From the NCBI RefSeq assembly GCF_946479715.1, contig NZ_CAMLHF010000018.1, positions 1-42,164 on the forward strand: DNA of 42,164 nt, written 5' to 3'. Position numbers and translations under genes: made by a program. This DNA comes from an uncultured Pedobacter sp. GTDB lineage: Bacteria > Bacteroidota > Bacteroidia > Sphingobacteriales > Sphingobacteriaceae. The notes beneath the pieces were generated by a model. It saw only the letters and a list, made by a program, of their open reading frames with translations, searched no databases and was not told the origin of the DNA. Positions 7,629-16,400 of the stretch are shown piece after piece. The stretch's first letter is position 1. Every line of letters begins with the position of its first letter.

Positions 7629-9998
7629 TTAATTTCTTAATGGCTTGCCTTTAGTTACAATACTTTGAATACGTTCAAGCGTTTTCCTTTCGCCGCAAAG
7701 CGATAAAAACACTTCCCTTTCCAAATCCAGTAGATACTGCTCGGTTACCTCTGTTGGCGATGAAAGATCACCTCCACACATTACCCAACCTAATTTCTCA
7801 GAAATCTTTTTATCATGCTCAGAGATGTAATGACCCGAGTACATGGTATTGGCACCGGCATAAACAATACCTAAGCCCTGTTTACCCAATACCTTAATAT
7901 CTTTTCGTCTAACTGGCTGCGTATAACCCGCATCTGCAAGTTCAATTGCCTTAGCCTTAGCATCAGCAATTAGCCTGCTCCTGTTCATAGAAATAGAATA
8001 TTTGCCTTTTTGCAAGTAACCCAGCTCAAAAGCCTCAACAGCCGAGGTAGAAACCTTAGCCATACCAATAGTTAAAAACCTATCCTTAAGCACATTCTGA
8101 ACAATCTGATCATCATTATATTCATCAGAAGCCCTTAAGGCAAACTCTTTGGTACCACCACCACCAGGTATAACCCCTACACCAAACTCAACCAAGCCCA
8201 TATAGGTTTCGGCATTAAGCTGCACATGATCAGCATGTAAGCTGAACTCGCAACCACCACCAAGTGTAAGGTTATGCGGCGCGACAACTACCGGAATAGA
8301 TGAATACCTGATGCGCATAGAAGTATTCTGGAACGTCCTTATCGCCATATTCAACTCGTCCCACTCCTGCTCAACCGCCATCATAAAGATCATCCCTACG
8401 TTGGCACCGGCCGAGAAGTTTGCCCCATCATTTCCAATAACCACCCCTCTGTAATCCTTCTCTGCCATATCAATGGCTTTATTAATGGCCTGTAAAGTAT
8501 CGCCACCAATGGTATTCATTTTAGAATGAAACTCTACGTTGATAATTCCATCGCCTAAATCAATAATCGATGCACCGGAGTTTTTCCAGATCACCCTGCT
8601 CGCCCTTAAATTATCAAGAATAATAAATGCCTCGGTACCTGGCACCGCTTTATAGCTTTTAGAAGGAATATCATAATATTTACGAACCCCATCCTCTACC
8701 TTGTAAAACGATGTGTTACCGGCAGCAAGCATTTCATGAACCCAGGCCGCAGCCTCGTGTCCATATTTTTTCATGCCCTCAATAGATTCCGCAATACCTA
8801 CGGCATCCCAGACCTCAAACGGACCTAAATCCCATCCAAAACCGGCACGCATGGCATCATCAATTCTATATAATTCATCAGATATCTCCGGGATTCTGTC
8901 AGACACATACTCGAACAAACCAAAAAACGAAGCCCTGAAAAGTTCACCTGCTTTATCTTTGCCCGCAGCAAACACCTTCATCCTGTCTCTTACGTTCTCA
9001 ATCGGTTTGGTCAAATCCAGTGTAGCCGATTTAACTTTTACCTGCGGTCTGTATTCAAGTGTTTTTAAATCAAGGGCAAGAATCTCTGTTTTGCCTTCTG
9101 CAGTTTTTGTTTTTTTATAGAAACCCTGATTGGTTTTATCACCAAGCCATTTATTGGCTTCCATCTTTTCTACATAAGCCGGAAGTTTAAAAAGATCGTG
9201 TGCTTTATCATCCGGACAATTATCATAAAGTCCTTTGGCAACCTTAATCATGGTATCCAGTCCCACCACATCAGTGGTACGGAAAGTTGCCGATTTTGGT
9301 CTGCCCAAAGCCGGCCCGGTATATTTATCTACCTCTTCTACCGTCAGTTCCATCTTTTCAACCAGATGTAAAAGTGCCATAATAGAATACACACCAACCC
9401 TGTTTGCTATAAAAGCAGGCGTATCTTTACATAAAACCGTGGTTTTACCTAAAAACTTATCTCCATAATGCATCAGAAAATCTACCAGTTCTGGTTTGGT
9501 ATGCGGAGTAGGTATAATTTCAAGTAACCTTAAATAACGAGGGGGATTAAAGAAATGCGTGCCGCAGAAATTAGCTTTAAAGTCGTCACTTCTGCCCTCG
9601 GCCATCATATGAATAGGGATTCCAGAAGTATTGGAAGTAACCAAAGTACCCGGTTTACGGTGCTGCTCTACCTGCTCAAATACTTTTTTCTTAATATCCA
9701 GATTCTCTACAACAACCTCTATTATCCAATCGCAACCTGCAATTTTAGACATATCATCATCAAAATTACCAGTAGTAATTTTGTTTAGTACTTTTTTGGA
9801 ATAAACTGGCGAGGGATTGGTTTTTACAGCGGTTTGCAATGCCGTATCAACTATACCATTTCTGGGGCCCTCCTTTGGCACAATATCTAACAACAAGACC
9901 TCAACACCTATATTTGCAAAGTGACAGGCAATACGCGATCCCATAATTCCGGATCCCAATACCGCTACCTTATTTATCTTTTTGTTTATCATTTCCAT
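7629..9998 (-). CDS. fadN: Bifunctional 3-hydroxyacyl-CoA dehydrogenase / enoyl-CoA hydratase, FadN type
   Basis: A protein of 789 residues from the ATG at 9998. The frame is open to 10028, but the first ten codons precede the natural N-terminus. Domains run in the order opposite to E. coli FadB. First comes an NAD-binding 3-hydroxyacyl-CoA dehydrogenase (VAVLGSGIMGSRIA near the N-terminus, then FCGTHFFNPPRYLRLLEIIP and DTPAFIANRVGVY). A helical dehydrogenase C-domain follows, and then a crotonase-fold hydratase in the last 300 residues (GANFSAGANVG, LTLGGGCEFSLHADHVQ, VGVIPGGGGTKEFALR). It hydrates enoyl-CoA and oxidises the 3-hydroxyacyl product. Length and layout match B. subtilis FadN (about 789 residues). 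It lies 42 bp downstream of the marR-type gene and heads the fadNAE block. Confidence 0.94.
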   Translation of the reverse strand: MEMINKKINKVAVLGSGIMGSRIACHFANIGVEVLLLDIVPKEGPRNGIVDTALQTAVKTNPSPVYSKKVLNKITTGNFDDDMSKIAGCDWIIEVVVENLDIKKKVFEQVEQHRKPGTLVTSNTSGIPIHMMAEGRSDDFKANFCGTHFFNPPRYLRLLEIIPTPHTKPELVDFLMHYGDKFLGKTTVLCKDTPAFIANRVGVYSIMALLHLVEKMELTVEEVDKYTGPALGRPKSATFRTTDVVGLDTMIKVAKGLYDNCPDDKAHDLFKLPAYVEKMEANKWLGDKTNQGFYKKTKTAEGKTEILALDLKTLEYRPQVKVKSATLDLTKPIENVRDRMKVFAAGKDKAGELFRASFFGLFEYVSDRIPEISDELYRIDDAMRAGFGWDLGPFEVWDAVGIAESIEGMKKYGHEAAAWVHEMLAAGNTSFYKVEDGVRKYYDIPSKSYKAVPGTEAFIILDNLRASRVIWKNSGASIIDLGDGIINVEFHSKMNTIGGDTLQAINKAIDMAEKDYRGVVIGNDGANFSAGANVGMIFMMAVEQEWDELNMAIRTFQNTSMRIRYSSIPVVVAPHNLTLGGGCEFSLHADHVQLNAETYMGLVEFGVGVIPGGGGTKEFALRASDEYNDDQIVQNVLKDRFLTIGMAKVSTSAVEAFELGYLQKGKYSISMNRSRLIADAKAKAIELADAGYTQPVRRKDIKVLGKQGLGIVYAGANTMYSGHYISEHDKKISEKLGWVMCGGDLSSPTEVTEQYLLDLEREVFLSLCGERKTLERIQSIVTKGKPLRN

Positions 9999-10040
9999 CA
10001 GTATATTTTTGCTTTTAATGATTATCAAGCTGTTACCTGG

Positions 10041-10496
10041 TTAGCCCTTATTTTCCCCGTTTTCTTCGGGTATTTTATAAGCTAAAGTCAGTTTATTTAG
10101 TTTCTGTAAGGATAGTATCAAATTGTTCTTTTCGTGGGAGTTTAGGTTTTCATTTAAGTACTCATTAAATGAAATAACAACCCCTTTTGCCAGTTGTCTT
10201 TTCTCGCGGCCAAAATCAGTAAGGTAAACTTTAACCGATCGCTTATCTCCGGCCGATGTTTCCCTGTATATTAACCCCAGTTCTTCCATATTGTTTAACA
10301 TTCTGGACAAACTCGTTGCCTTGACCCCAAGCAGACCTGCAAGCTGAGATACTGCCGTCCCCTCTTTGTCTATATTAATTAATACATAACCAATTGCCTG
10401 CGTTATCCCGAATCCGGACGCGATCTGGTTATAGGTGTTGGCCATGTTTTGCCATACTACTTTTAAAAAATAATCTATTGTCTCCTGTTGTTTCAT
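10041..10496 (-). CDS. MarR-family transcriptional regulator, probable fad repressor
   Basis: A 151-residue winged-helix protein. The helix-turn-helix region spans about residues 50-85 (AVSQLAGLLGVKATSLSRML), followed by the wing with the family signature DKRSVKVYLTDFGRE (about 98-112). MarR dimers bind palindromic operators and usually leave DNA on binding a small ligand. Being the first gene of the fadNAE transcription unit suggests control of fatty-acid degradation, with an acyl-CoA or fatty acid as the probable effector; that is inference. Its own promoter is overlain by two copies of a palindromic motif, which supports autoregulation. Confidence 0.9.
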   Translation of the reverse strand: MKQQETIDYFLKVVWQNMANTYNQIASGFGITQAIGYVLINIDKEGTAVSQLAGLLGVKATSLSRMLNNMEELGLIYRETSAGDKRSVKVYLTDFGREKRQLAKGVVISFNEYLNENLNSHEKNNLILSLQKLNKLTLAYKIPEENGENKG

Positions 10497-10503
10497 TAAA
10501 TAC

Positions 10504-10552
10504 TATGCTTGCATAACAAAGCTATTGAAATAATAATTAGTTTGCAAGTATA
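10504..10552 (-). promoter_or_regulatory. marR-fadNAE promoter with twin candidate MarR operators
   Basis: On the minus strand TTG (10547-10545), a 20-bp spacer and TAGCTTTG (10524-10517) match the Bacteroidota promoter consensus. A palindrome TATGC-TT-GCATA (10504-10515) sits at the expected transcription start. A second copy (10541-10552; TATACTTGCAAA on the minus strand, 10 of 12 positions shared) covers the -33 element. The two centres are 37 bp apart. Confidence 0.65.
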
Positions 10553-10575
10553 ATTTACAAAATATTATATCATAA

Positions 10576-10609
10576 AAAACCCCACTCTAAATCAATAGAG
10601 TGGGGTTTT
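10576..10609 (-). terminator. Rho-independent terminator of the OmpA-family gene
   Basis: A perfect 14-bp stem (10576-10589 with 10596-10609; arm AAAACCCCACTCTA) has a 6-nt loop. On the minus strand the stem end runs into a row of Ts. It lies 20 bp downstream of the OmpA stop codon. Confidence 0.88.
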
Positions 10610-10629
10610 AAACTTAATACTGTTTCAGA

Positions 10630-11964
10630 CTAGTAAAGCGTAAACTCTACCCTTCTGTTTTTCTGACGGCCTGCTGCAGTTTTATTACTTGCAATAGGCT
10701 GACTCTCGCCATATCCAGTTGCCTCAATACGAGAAGCATTAGCTCCTTGAGACACTAAATAAGCTTTTACAGATTCCGCTCTATCTTTAGATAACCTCAT
10801 ATTTAATGCATCAGATCCTGTATTATCAGTATGACCTGCTAATTTTAAACTAAAGTTTTTCTCAACCAATAGCGCTGCTACACGATTTAAAGTAGCATAT
10901 GATTTTGATCTGATTGTAGCTTTACCCAAATCAAATTCTAAGTTTTTAATTGCATCAGCAACAACCTTACGATCTGCTTCAGTAATCACTACTTTTTCAA
11001 CCGGAGCTGGTACTTTTAACGGACATCCAGATCCATCAACTACAGTTCCTGCAGGAGTATCCGGACATTTATCCAATTTATCGGCAACACCATCACCATC
11101 TGTATCTTTCAACAAATCGTTCATTTCGCCTCTTAATTTCTGGTTTTCAGCTTTCTGAGCTTCAAGATCGCCTTTTAATGCATTGGCAGTTTGCTTAGCC
11201 TGTAAAGCCTCATCATAAGTTAAAGCTACAGGATTATGCCATGCAAGTTGTTTCTGACCGCTACCCAAAGCAAACTCTAAACCACCATAAGCGTACGAGT
11301 ATTTGTCATTGCTTCCACGATAGTAACCATCAAGATCATCATTATCAAGATAGCTCATAGTCCAACCTAAATCAAGGTTAATCCTGTCAGACAGTTTGAA
11401 TTTAGCACCAACACCAACCGGAATAACCAGTTCGTTAAGCGTTTCACCATTTTTGTAGTCGGTTAAACCAGCACTACCTGTAGACGTTTTAACCTTATAA
11501 CCAGCAACACCGGCACCAGCTGATGCATATAACTGCAGTGCATTATTTTTATTGAACATATCAATATTAAACAAATTCACTACAGCATTTAAGCTTGCTG
11601 AATAATCCAGCGTAGTTTCGAAAGCACTGATAGGGCTATCGTTTACCGCACCACTTTTGTATGGTTCCGAATTATCACCAGTCAATTTACCTCTTACCCC
11701 ATCTAAACGCAATGAGAAATATGGCGTAAATTGTTTTTTAATGTATAATCCGTAACCGAAGTTACTTTTCCAATTAGAGAAATCATTTTTTCCTCCCAAT
11801 GGAGAAATTGGAGCTAATGCACCGCCATTTATACCAATAGACCACGTATTTAATTTATTTGCATCGCTAGTTGTTACCCTTGTTGAATCCTGAGCCTGGG
11901 CTACACCACCAACAAGCAGTGCTGCAACAGCTACAGGTAAACATTTAAATAGTCTTAGTTTCAT
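10630..11964 (-). CDS. OmpA-family outer-membrane porin with thrombospondin type 3 repeat
   Basis: A 444-residue protein. A signal peptide (1-24, ending GGVAQAQ) leads into an N-terminal eight-stranded-type beta-barrel (about 40-235). A Lys/Glu-rich, probably coiled linker (about 250-285) follows. Next is a Ca-binding thrombospondin type 3 repeat (DTDGDGVADKLDKCPDTPAG, about 288-307). The C-terminal OmpA domain (about 335-444) has LEFDLGKATI, LAGHTDNTGSDALNMRLSKDRA and TGYGESQP, the peptidoglycan-binding pattern with its conserved Asp and Arg. It probably ties the outer membrane to peptidoglycan and may be an abundant porin. It is transcribed alone, with its own terminator; 133 bp separate it from the transferase gene upstream, where I see no clear promoter. 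Confidence 0.92.
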   Translation of the reverse strand: MKLRLFKCLPVAVAALLVGGVAQAQDSTRVTTSDANKLNTWSIGINGGALAPISPLGGKNDFSNWKSNFGYGLYIKKQFTPYFSLRLDGVRGKLTGDNSEPYKSGAVNDSPISAFETTLDYSASLNAVVNLFNIDMFNKNNALQLYASAGAGVAGYKVKTSTGSAGLTDYKNGETLNELVIPVGVGAKFKLSDRINLDLGWTMSYLDNDDLDGYYRGSNDKYSYAYGGLEFALGSGQKQLAWHNPVALTYDEALQAKQTANALKGDLEAQKAENQKLRGEMNDLLKDTDGDGVADKLDKCPDTPAGTVVDGSGCPLKVPAPVEKVVITEADRKVVADAIKNLEFDLGKATIRSKSYATLNRVAALLVEKNFSLKLAGHTDNTGSDALNMRLSKDRAESVKAYLVSQGANASRIEATGYGESQPIASNKTAAGRQKNRRVEFTLY

Positions 11965-12097
11965 AGATCGAGTTTTTAAATAATTATCGGAATCTTTTTA
12001 ATTCCAGTTCAATTATTCAATACTCAGGCCAAACAGCTAAAACCACCTTTAACAATGCTTAAGAGGTAAAGGCACTGTGCTATATACTATACAAAAT

Positions 12098-13822
12098 CTA
12101 CCATGCCGCAATGCTATCATCGCCCCTAGGGTCGGCACCACCCTGATAATATCCCCACTTTGTTTTCAATATCGCATCAACGCGGCCAATTGGTCCACGA
12201 GGGGTAATATTATATCCTTTAGCCTTAAGTTTTAACACAGTTAAACTATCAAGCGTGTTTTCTTCAGTGTAAACCTCATCGGGCAACCATTGGTGATGAA
12301 ACTTTTTAGCCGACACCGCCTGTTGCATACTTTTTTCAAACTCTATTACATTTAATATCGTTTGAAAAACCGAAGTAATAATGGTTGAACCACCCGGCGT
12401 ACCTACAACCATAAATAGCTTACCATCTTTTTCCATAATGGTTGGCGTCATGGAGCTTAGCATACGCTTGCCTGGTGCAATGGCATTGGCTTCGCCACCA
12501 ACCAAACCATACATATTAGGCGTTCCTGGTTTTACTGAGAAATCGTCCATTTCGTTATTCAACAAAAAACCAGCCCCTTTTACCACCACAGCAGCACCAT
12601 ACGATCCGTTTAATGTTGTAGTTATCGATACAGAATTCCCATCCCTATCTACAATAGAGAAGTGCGTAGTTTCTTCATGCTCCCTAACATTTAAAATACC
12701 TTCTTTAACTTCGGCGCTTGGAGTTGCCTTGTTCCAGCTAAAATTGCTCATCCTGCTTTTTATGTAAGCATTATCTAAAAGCTGCTGCTCCGGTACTTTA
12801 AAAAAATCAGGATCTCCAAGGTATGCAGCCCTATCGGCATATACCCTGCGTTCGGCCTCAACTACCAATTGAACTGTAGAGTCGGCATTTAAGCCCCATC
12901 TTTTTAAAGGATAAGCCTCTACCGATTTAAGCAATTGCAACAAAGCAATACCGCCACTTGATGGCGGAGGCATTGTAATAATTTTATATTCTTTATAGTT
13001 ACCTATGGTAGGTTTACGCCAAACTGCCTTATAGTTTTTAAGGTCTTCTTTAGAGATAATGCCTTGTCCACGTTGCATTTCGGCTATTAAACTATCGGCA
13101 ACCACACCTTCATAAAACCCGGCACGACCATGATCTCTAATCTGCTCCAAGGTATTGGCCAGCTCTTGCTGCTGTAAAACATCACCCTCTGTCCAATCGC
13201 CCGCTTTCAAAAAAGCGGTACCAGCCGGATTGAACTTGGTAAACGTTTCTTTTAATCCGTTAAGCTCTCTGGCTTGTCTGGCACTTACTTTAAAACCGTT
13301 TCTTGCCAATTCTATAGATGGCTCAATTAAATCTGCCCATTTGAGCTTACCATATTTCTGATGCGCTTCAACCATTCCGGCTACAGAGCCAGGAACACCG
13401 GCAGCTAGATGGCCGTATAAACTTTTATCGGTAATGGCATTACCGGCAGAATCTAAATACATGTCTCTTGATGACAATGCTGCTGCTTTTTCTCGAAAAT
13501 CTAAACTATTGGTTTCTCCAGAAGCAGAGCGATAAACCATAAAGCCGCCGCCGCCAAGATTACCTGCATTCGGATAAACTACTGCCAGAGCAAACTGTAC
13601 GGCAACCGCAGCATCAACCGCGTTACCGCCCTTTTTTAAAATACCAAGTCCAACCTTAGAGGCAAGCGGACTGGCAGAAACCACCATTCCGTTTCTGTAC
13701 TCGTTGCTGTTATGCTTTCCAAGCTGTCCTCCAACACACCCAGATAGCATTAACCCTGTAATTAAAGCAAATAGAATGTTCCTATGTGTGTTTCTCTTCT
13801 TTATAATTCTCTGCGTCGGCAT
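12098..13822 (-). CDS. ggt: Gamma-glutamyltransferase, lipoprotein form
   Basis: A 574-residue N-terminal-nucleophile hydrolase that transfers or hydrolyses the gamma-glutamyl group of glutathione and related compounds. The precursor should self-cleave before Thr385 (EE-TTHFSIVD), the nucleophile of the small subunit. Substrate-binding motifs GLVGGEANAIAPGKRMLSSMTPTI and VGTPGGSTII are intact, as is GNLGGGGFMVY in the large subunit. The N-terminus has a lipobox (LMLSGC, Cys29), so it is probably a membrane-anchored lipoprotein, unlike soluble periplasmic E. coli GGT. The start at 13822 lies 41 bp inside the end of the acyl-CoA synthetase gene. No later in-frame Met keeps the signal peptide, so the overlap looks real. 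Confidence 0.94.
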   Translation of the reverse strand: MPTQRIIKKRNTHRNILFALITGLMLSGCVGGQLGKHNSNEYRNGMVVSASPLASKVGLGILKKGGNAVDAAVAVQFALAVVYPNAGNLGGGGFMVYRSASGETNSLDFREKAAALSSRDMYLDSAGNAITDKSLYGHLAAGVPGSVAGMVEAHQKYGKLKWADLIEPSIELARNGFKVSARQARELNGLKETFTKFNPAGTAFLKAGDWTEGDVLQQQELANTLEQIRDHGRAGFYEGVVADSLIAEMQRGQGIISKEDLKNYKAVWRKPTIGNYKEYKIITMPPPSSGGIALLQLLKSVEAYPLKRWGLNADSTVQLVVEAERRVYADRAAYLGDPDFFKVPEQQLLDNAYIKSRMSNFSWNKATPSAEVKEGILNVREHEETTHFSIVDRDGNSVSITTTLNGSYGAAVVVKGAGFLLNNEMDDFSVKPGTPNMYGLVGGEANAIAPGKRMLSSMTPTIMEKDGKLFMVVGTPGGSTIITSVFQTILNVIEFEKSMQQAVSAKKFHHQWLPDEVYTEENTLDSLTVLKLKAKGYNITPRGPIGRVDAILKTKWGYYQGGADPRGDDSIAAW

Positions 13823-15563
13823 AAATTTTCTCTATAATATCTTTATTCTTTTCCAGAATAACTTTCCGTTTCAAACTAAGCTTAGGGGTAAGCTCGCCAC
13901 CATCAATACTCCATTGTTTAGGCAGCAGGGCGAAGCGTTTAACCTGCTCCCACTTACCAAATTCCTTACCGGATAGCTCAACAATTTGCTGGAACTTTTC
14001 TAACACATTTGGATCCTTTGCCATTTCAGCATCGGTGGTATACCCAATTCCCTTTTTCGCTGCCCAGGCCTTTAACGCCACAAAATTAGGAACAATTAAG
14101 GCAGATGGAAACTTACGATTTTCGCCCAATACCATAACCTGCTCAACCAAAGGAGTTTCCTTAAATTTATTTTCTATCATTTGAGGCGCAACGTACTTGC
14201 CGCCTGCCGTTTTAAATATCTCTTTTTTACGGTCTGTGATTTTCAAAAACTTGCCACCCACCAGCTCACCAATATCTCCGGTATGGAACCAACCATCTTT
14301 ATCTATAGTTTCGGCAGTCAGATCATCGCGCATATAGTAGCCTTTCATAATGTCGTGTCCGCGCGCCAAAACTTCTCCGTCTTCGGCAATCTTTACTTCT
14401 ACTCCTTTAATTGCAGGCCCAACGGTACCAAACATGGTATTACCGAAGTGGTTTACTGTAATTACCGGCGATGTTTCCGTTAGTCCGTAACCTTCAAATA
14501 CCGGCATATCTGCCGCCCAGAAGATTCTTGCCAATCGCGGATTTAATGCCGCACCACCAGAAACAATAACAATGATGTTGCCACCCAGTGCTTCCTGCCA
14601 TTTTTTAAATACCAGTTTCCGGGCAATGCCTAACTTAAAATTATAGAACCAACCGCTTTCAATTTCATACTTCTCGGCCAGGGCTACCGACCAAAAGAAG
14701 ATTCCCCTTTTAATACCCGTAAGTGCTTTACCCTTTTCCATGATCTTTTCATATACCTTTTCCAATAATCTTGGAACAGTAGAGAAAACCGTGGGTTTTA
14801 CAAACTGAATATCGGCCACAATGGTATCCATACTCTCGGCATAATAAACCGATGTATTGGTATACATGTACAGGTAAACAACCATTCGCTCAAAAATATG
14901 AGACAGGGGCAGGAAGCTCAACCCGGTTGTAATTCCTTCTGGCAAAAGCACTGCTGAATTCTCGAAGTTTTTAACCAGGTTATCGTGCGTAAGCATTACT
15001 CCTTTGGGTGTTCCGGTTGTTCCCGAGGTATAAATAAGAGTTAAAATATCTTCAGGTTTTATTTGATTTCTATACTCATCAAGATTGTGAGTTTGTTTTA
15101 CACCATCATCTAACAATGCAGACCAATTATCGGCACCCGGCACGTCATTAAACGTATATACTTTTATATCAGTAGCCAGTTCTGCACATACGTTTTTTAG
15201 TTTTTTATAAAGGGCTTCATCGGCAGCAAAAACCACAGTAACTTCTGCATTTTCAAGAATAAATTTGATGTCGTGCTCTGCAAGCGTTGGGTAAAGTGGT
15301 ATCTGATAGGCACCTATTTGCATAATGGCAAAATCGGTGATATTCCACTCAGGTCTGTTTGGTGAAATCACCGCAACTCTGGATTCTTTTCCTATCCCGA
15401 TGCCAATCAGTCCACGGCTCAGGGCATCCACAGTATCGCAAAACTTTTGGGTACTGTATTTTACCCACTTTCCGTTTATTTTACCACTAACAAATTCTTC
15501 CTTTGGAAATTTCTCTAAATTGTATTGAAGCAAGTCGAATACTCTTGTTATCGTTACAGCCAT
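13782..15563 (-). CDS. Long-chain fatty acid--CoA ligase (AMP-forming)
   Basis: A 593-residue acyl-activating enzyme that forms acyl-CoA from fatty acid, ATP and CoA. The frame is open to 15602, but the ATG at 15563 (MAVTITRVFDLLQYN) is the natural start. ANL-superfamily motifs are present: the P-loop LIYTSGTTGTPKG, EGYGLTETSP for AMP binding, GWFHTGDIGE with the hinge in ITDRKKE, and KTAGGKYVAPQMIENKFK. It resembles FadD15-type ligases. It would feed the fadNAE pathway encoded 5 kb away on the same strand. Its 3' end overlaps the transferase gene by 41 bp. No convincing TTG/TANNTTTG promoter is seen in the 128 bp before 15731. Confidence 0.93.
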   Translation of the reverse strand: MAVTITRVFDLLQYNLEKFPKEEFVSGKINGKWVKYSTQKFCDTVDALSRGLIGIGIGKESRVAVISPNRPEWNITDFAIMQIGAYQIPLYPTLAEHDIKFILENAEVTVVFAADEALYKKLKNVCAELATDIKVYTFNDVPGADNWSALLDDGVKQTHNLDEYRNQIKPEDILTLIYTSGTTGTPKGVMLTHDNLVKNFENSAVLLPEGITTGLSFLPLSHIFERMVVYLYMYTNTSVYYAESMDTIVADIQFVKPTVFSTVPRLLEKVYEKIMEKGKALTGIKRGIFFWSVALAEKYEIESGWFYNFKLGIARKLVFKKWQEALGGNIIVIVSGGAALNPRLARIFWAADMPVFEGYGLTETSPVITVNHFGNTMFGTVGPAIKGVEVKIAEDGEVLARGHDIMKGYYMRDDLTAETIDKDGWFHTGDIGELVGGKFLKITDRKKEIFKTAGGKYVAPQMIENKFKETPLVEQVMVLGENRKFPSALIVPNFVALKAWAAKKGIGYTTDAEMAKDPNVLEKFQQIVELSGKEFGKWEQVKRFALLPKQWSIDGGELTPKLSLKRKVILEKNKDIIEKIYADAENYKEEKHT

Positions 15564-15730
15564 GGTACTTCGCTTATATTTATATTTAAGAATTTGGTTC
15601 ACAAAGGTTAGCTCAACATATTCTTCCTATATACCCCTTGTTTTCCAAACTTAACTAAAAATAATCAATATTATTTTACAATTGTAGTGTGATTTTGGTC
15701 ATATAAATTGATCGCCTTAAGACGAATGTT

Positions 15731-16378
15731 TCAACTCTCAACCACGCCAACATAAACACTATCCCCCATTACCTTTCCATTGGCCGAGGCAAAGTTCATA
15801 TAACAATGCAACGCATCTCCCTCAAAATCCGGAGGCAAGACAACAGCATACCCAAGTGCATACCTGTCAATTACATTTACAGCAGTTACAGCCTTCATCT
15901 TTGCAGGGTTATACACCAAAAAAGAACCCAAATCCGTATACTGGCAATAGGCCGATTGACCTTGCGGCGACCAACTAAACTTAATACTTCTTGCTGATGA
16001 AGAATGCTCCAAAACTGCTTGTACTCCATATGGAGTTTCAACAGAGCCACGGCTATACACCATTTTCGGATAATTAATAAAATAATGATCATCCTCTTCA
16101 ACAAATGCATGATCATAGTTATAGGCATAAGCCACATTTAAAGGCCTTTTGCCCCTAGCCACATACTTAAAACCCATATTCACTAAAACAGCTATTGGGT
16201 TCAAAAAAGTGGTTAATAGCCTAAACTTATCGTTTATCTCTATTTGCTTTTTTGTTGGGCCATTTGTGCTTTTATGATGATGTCCTGTAATAATATCTTG
16301 TCCATTTACCCTACGACCTATTATTGGCCCGGTTTTTTTCCGAAATCCGCCAAAAATACCTGCTCTTAATATTCCCAT
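15731..16378 (-). CDS. DUF6266-family protein, second copy
   Basis: A 215-residue protein of unknown function. The frame is open to 16471, but the ATG at 16378 (MGILRAGIFGGFRKKTGPII) lines up with the paralogue just upstream (MGIANDGLFGGHTGKIGDLV), so it is chosen as start, leaving a 22-bp gap. The family pattern is visible: an N-terminal GxFGGxxxKxG motif, then VNGQDII, a PTKKQIEINDKF segment, LLTTFLNPIAVLVNMGF, and a C-terminal half rich in beta-strand (IKFSWSPQG, DRYALGYAVVLP, CYMNFASANGKVMGDSVYVGVVE). No signal peptide or membrane segment is seen. The two copies are clearly related but strongly diverged. Confidence 0.75.
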   Translation of the reverse strand: MGILRAGIFGGFRKKTGPIIGRRVNGQDIITGHHHKSTNGPTKKQIEINDKFRLLTTFLNPIAVLVNMGFKYVARGKRPLNVAYAYNYDHAFVEEDDHYFINYPKMVYSRGSVETPYGVQAVLEHSSSARSIKFSWSPQGQSAYCQYTDLGSFLVYNPAKMKAVTAVNVIDRYALGYAVVLPPDFEGDALHCYMNFASANGKVMGDSVYVGVVES

Positions 16379-16400
16379 GTGCTGATAAATTAAGCCTCTA

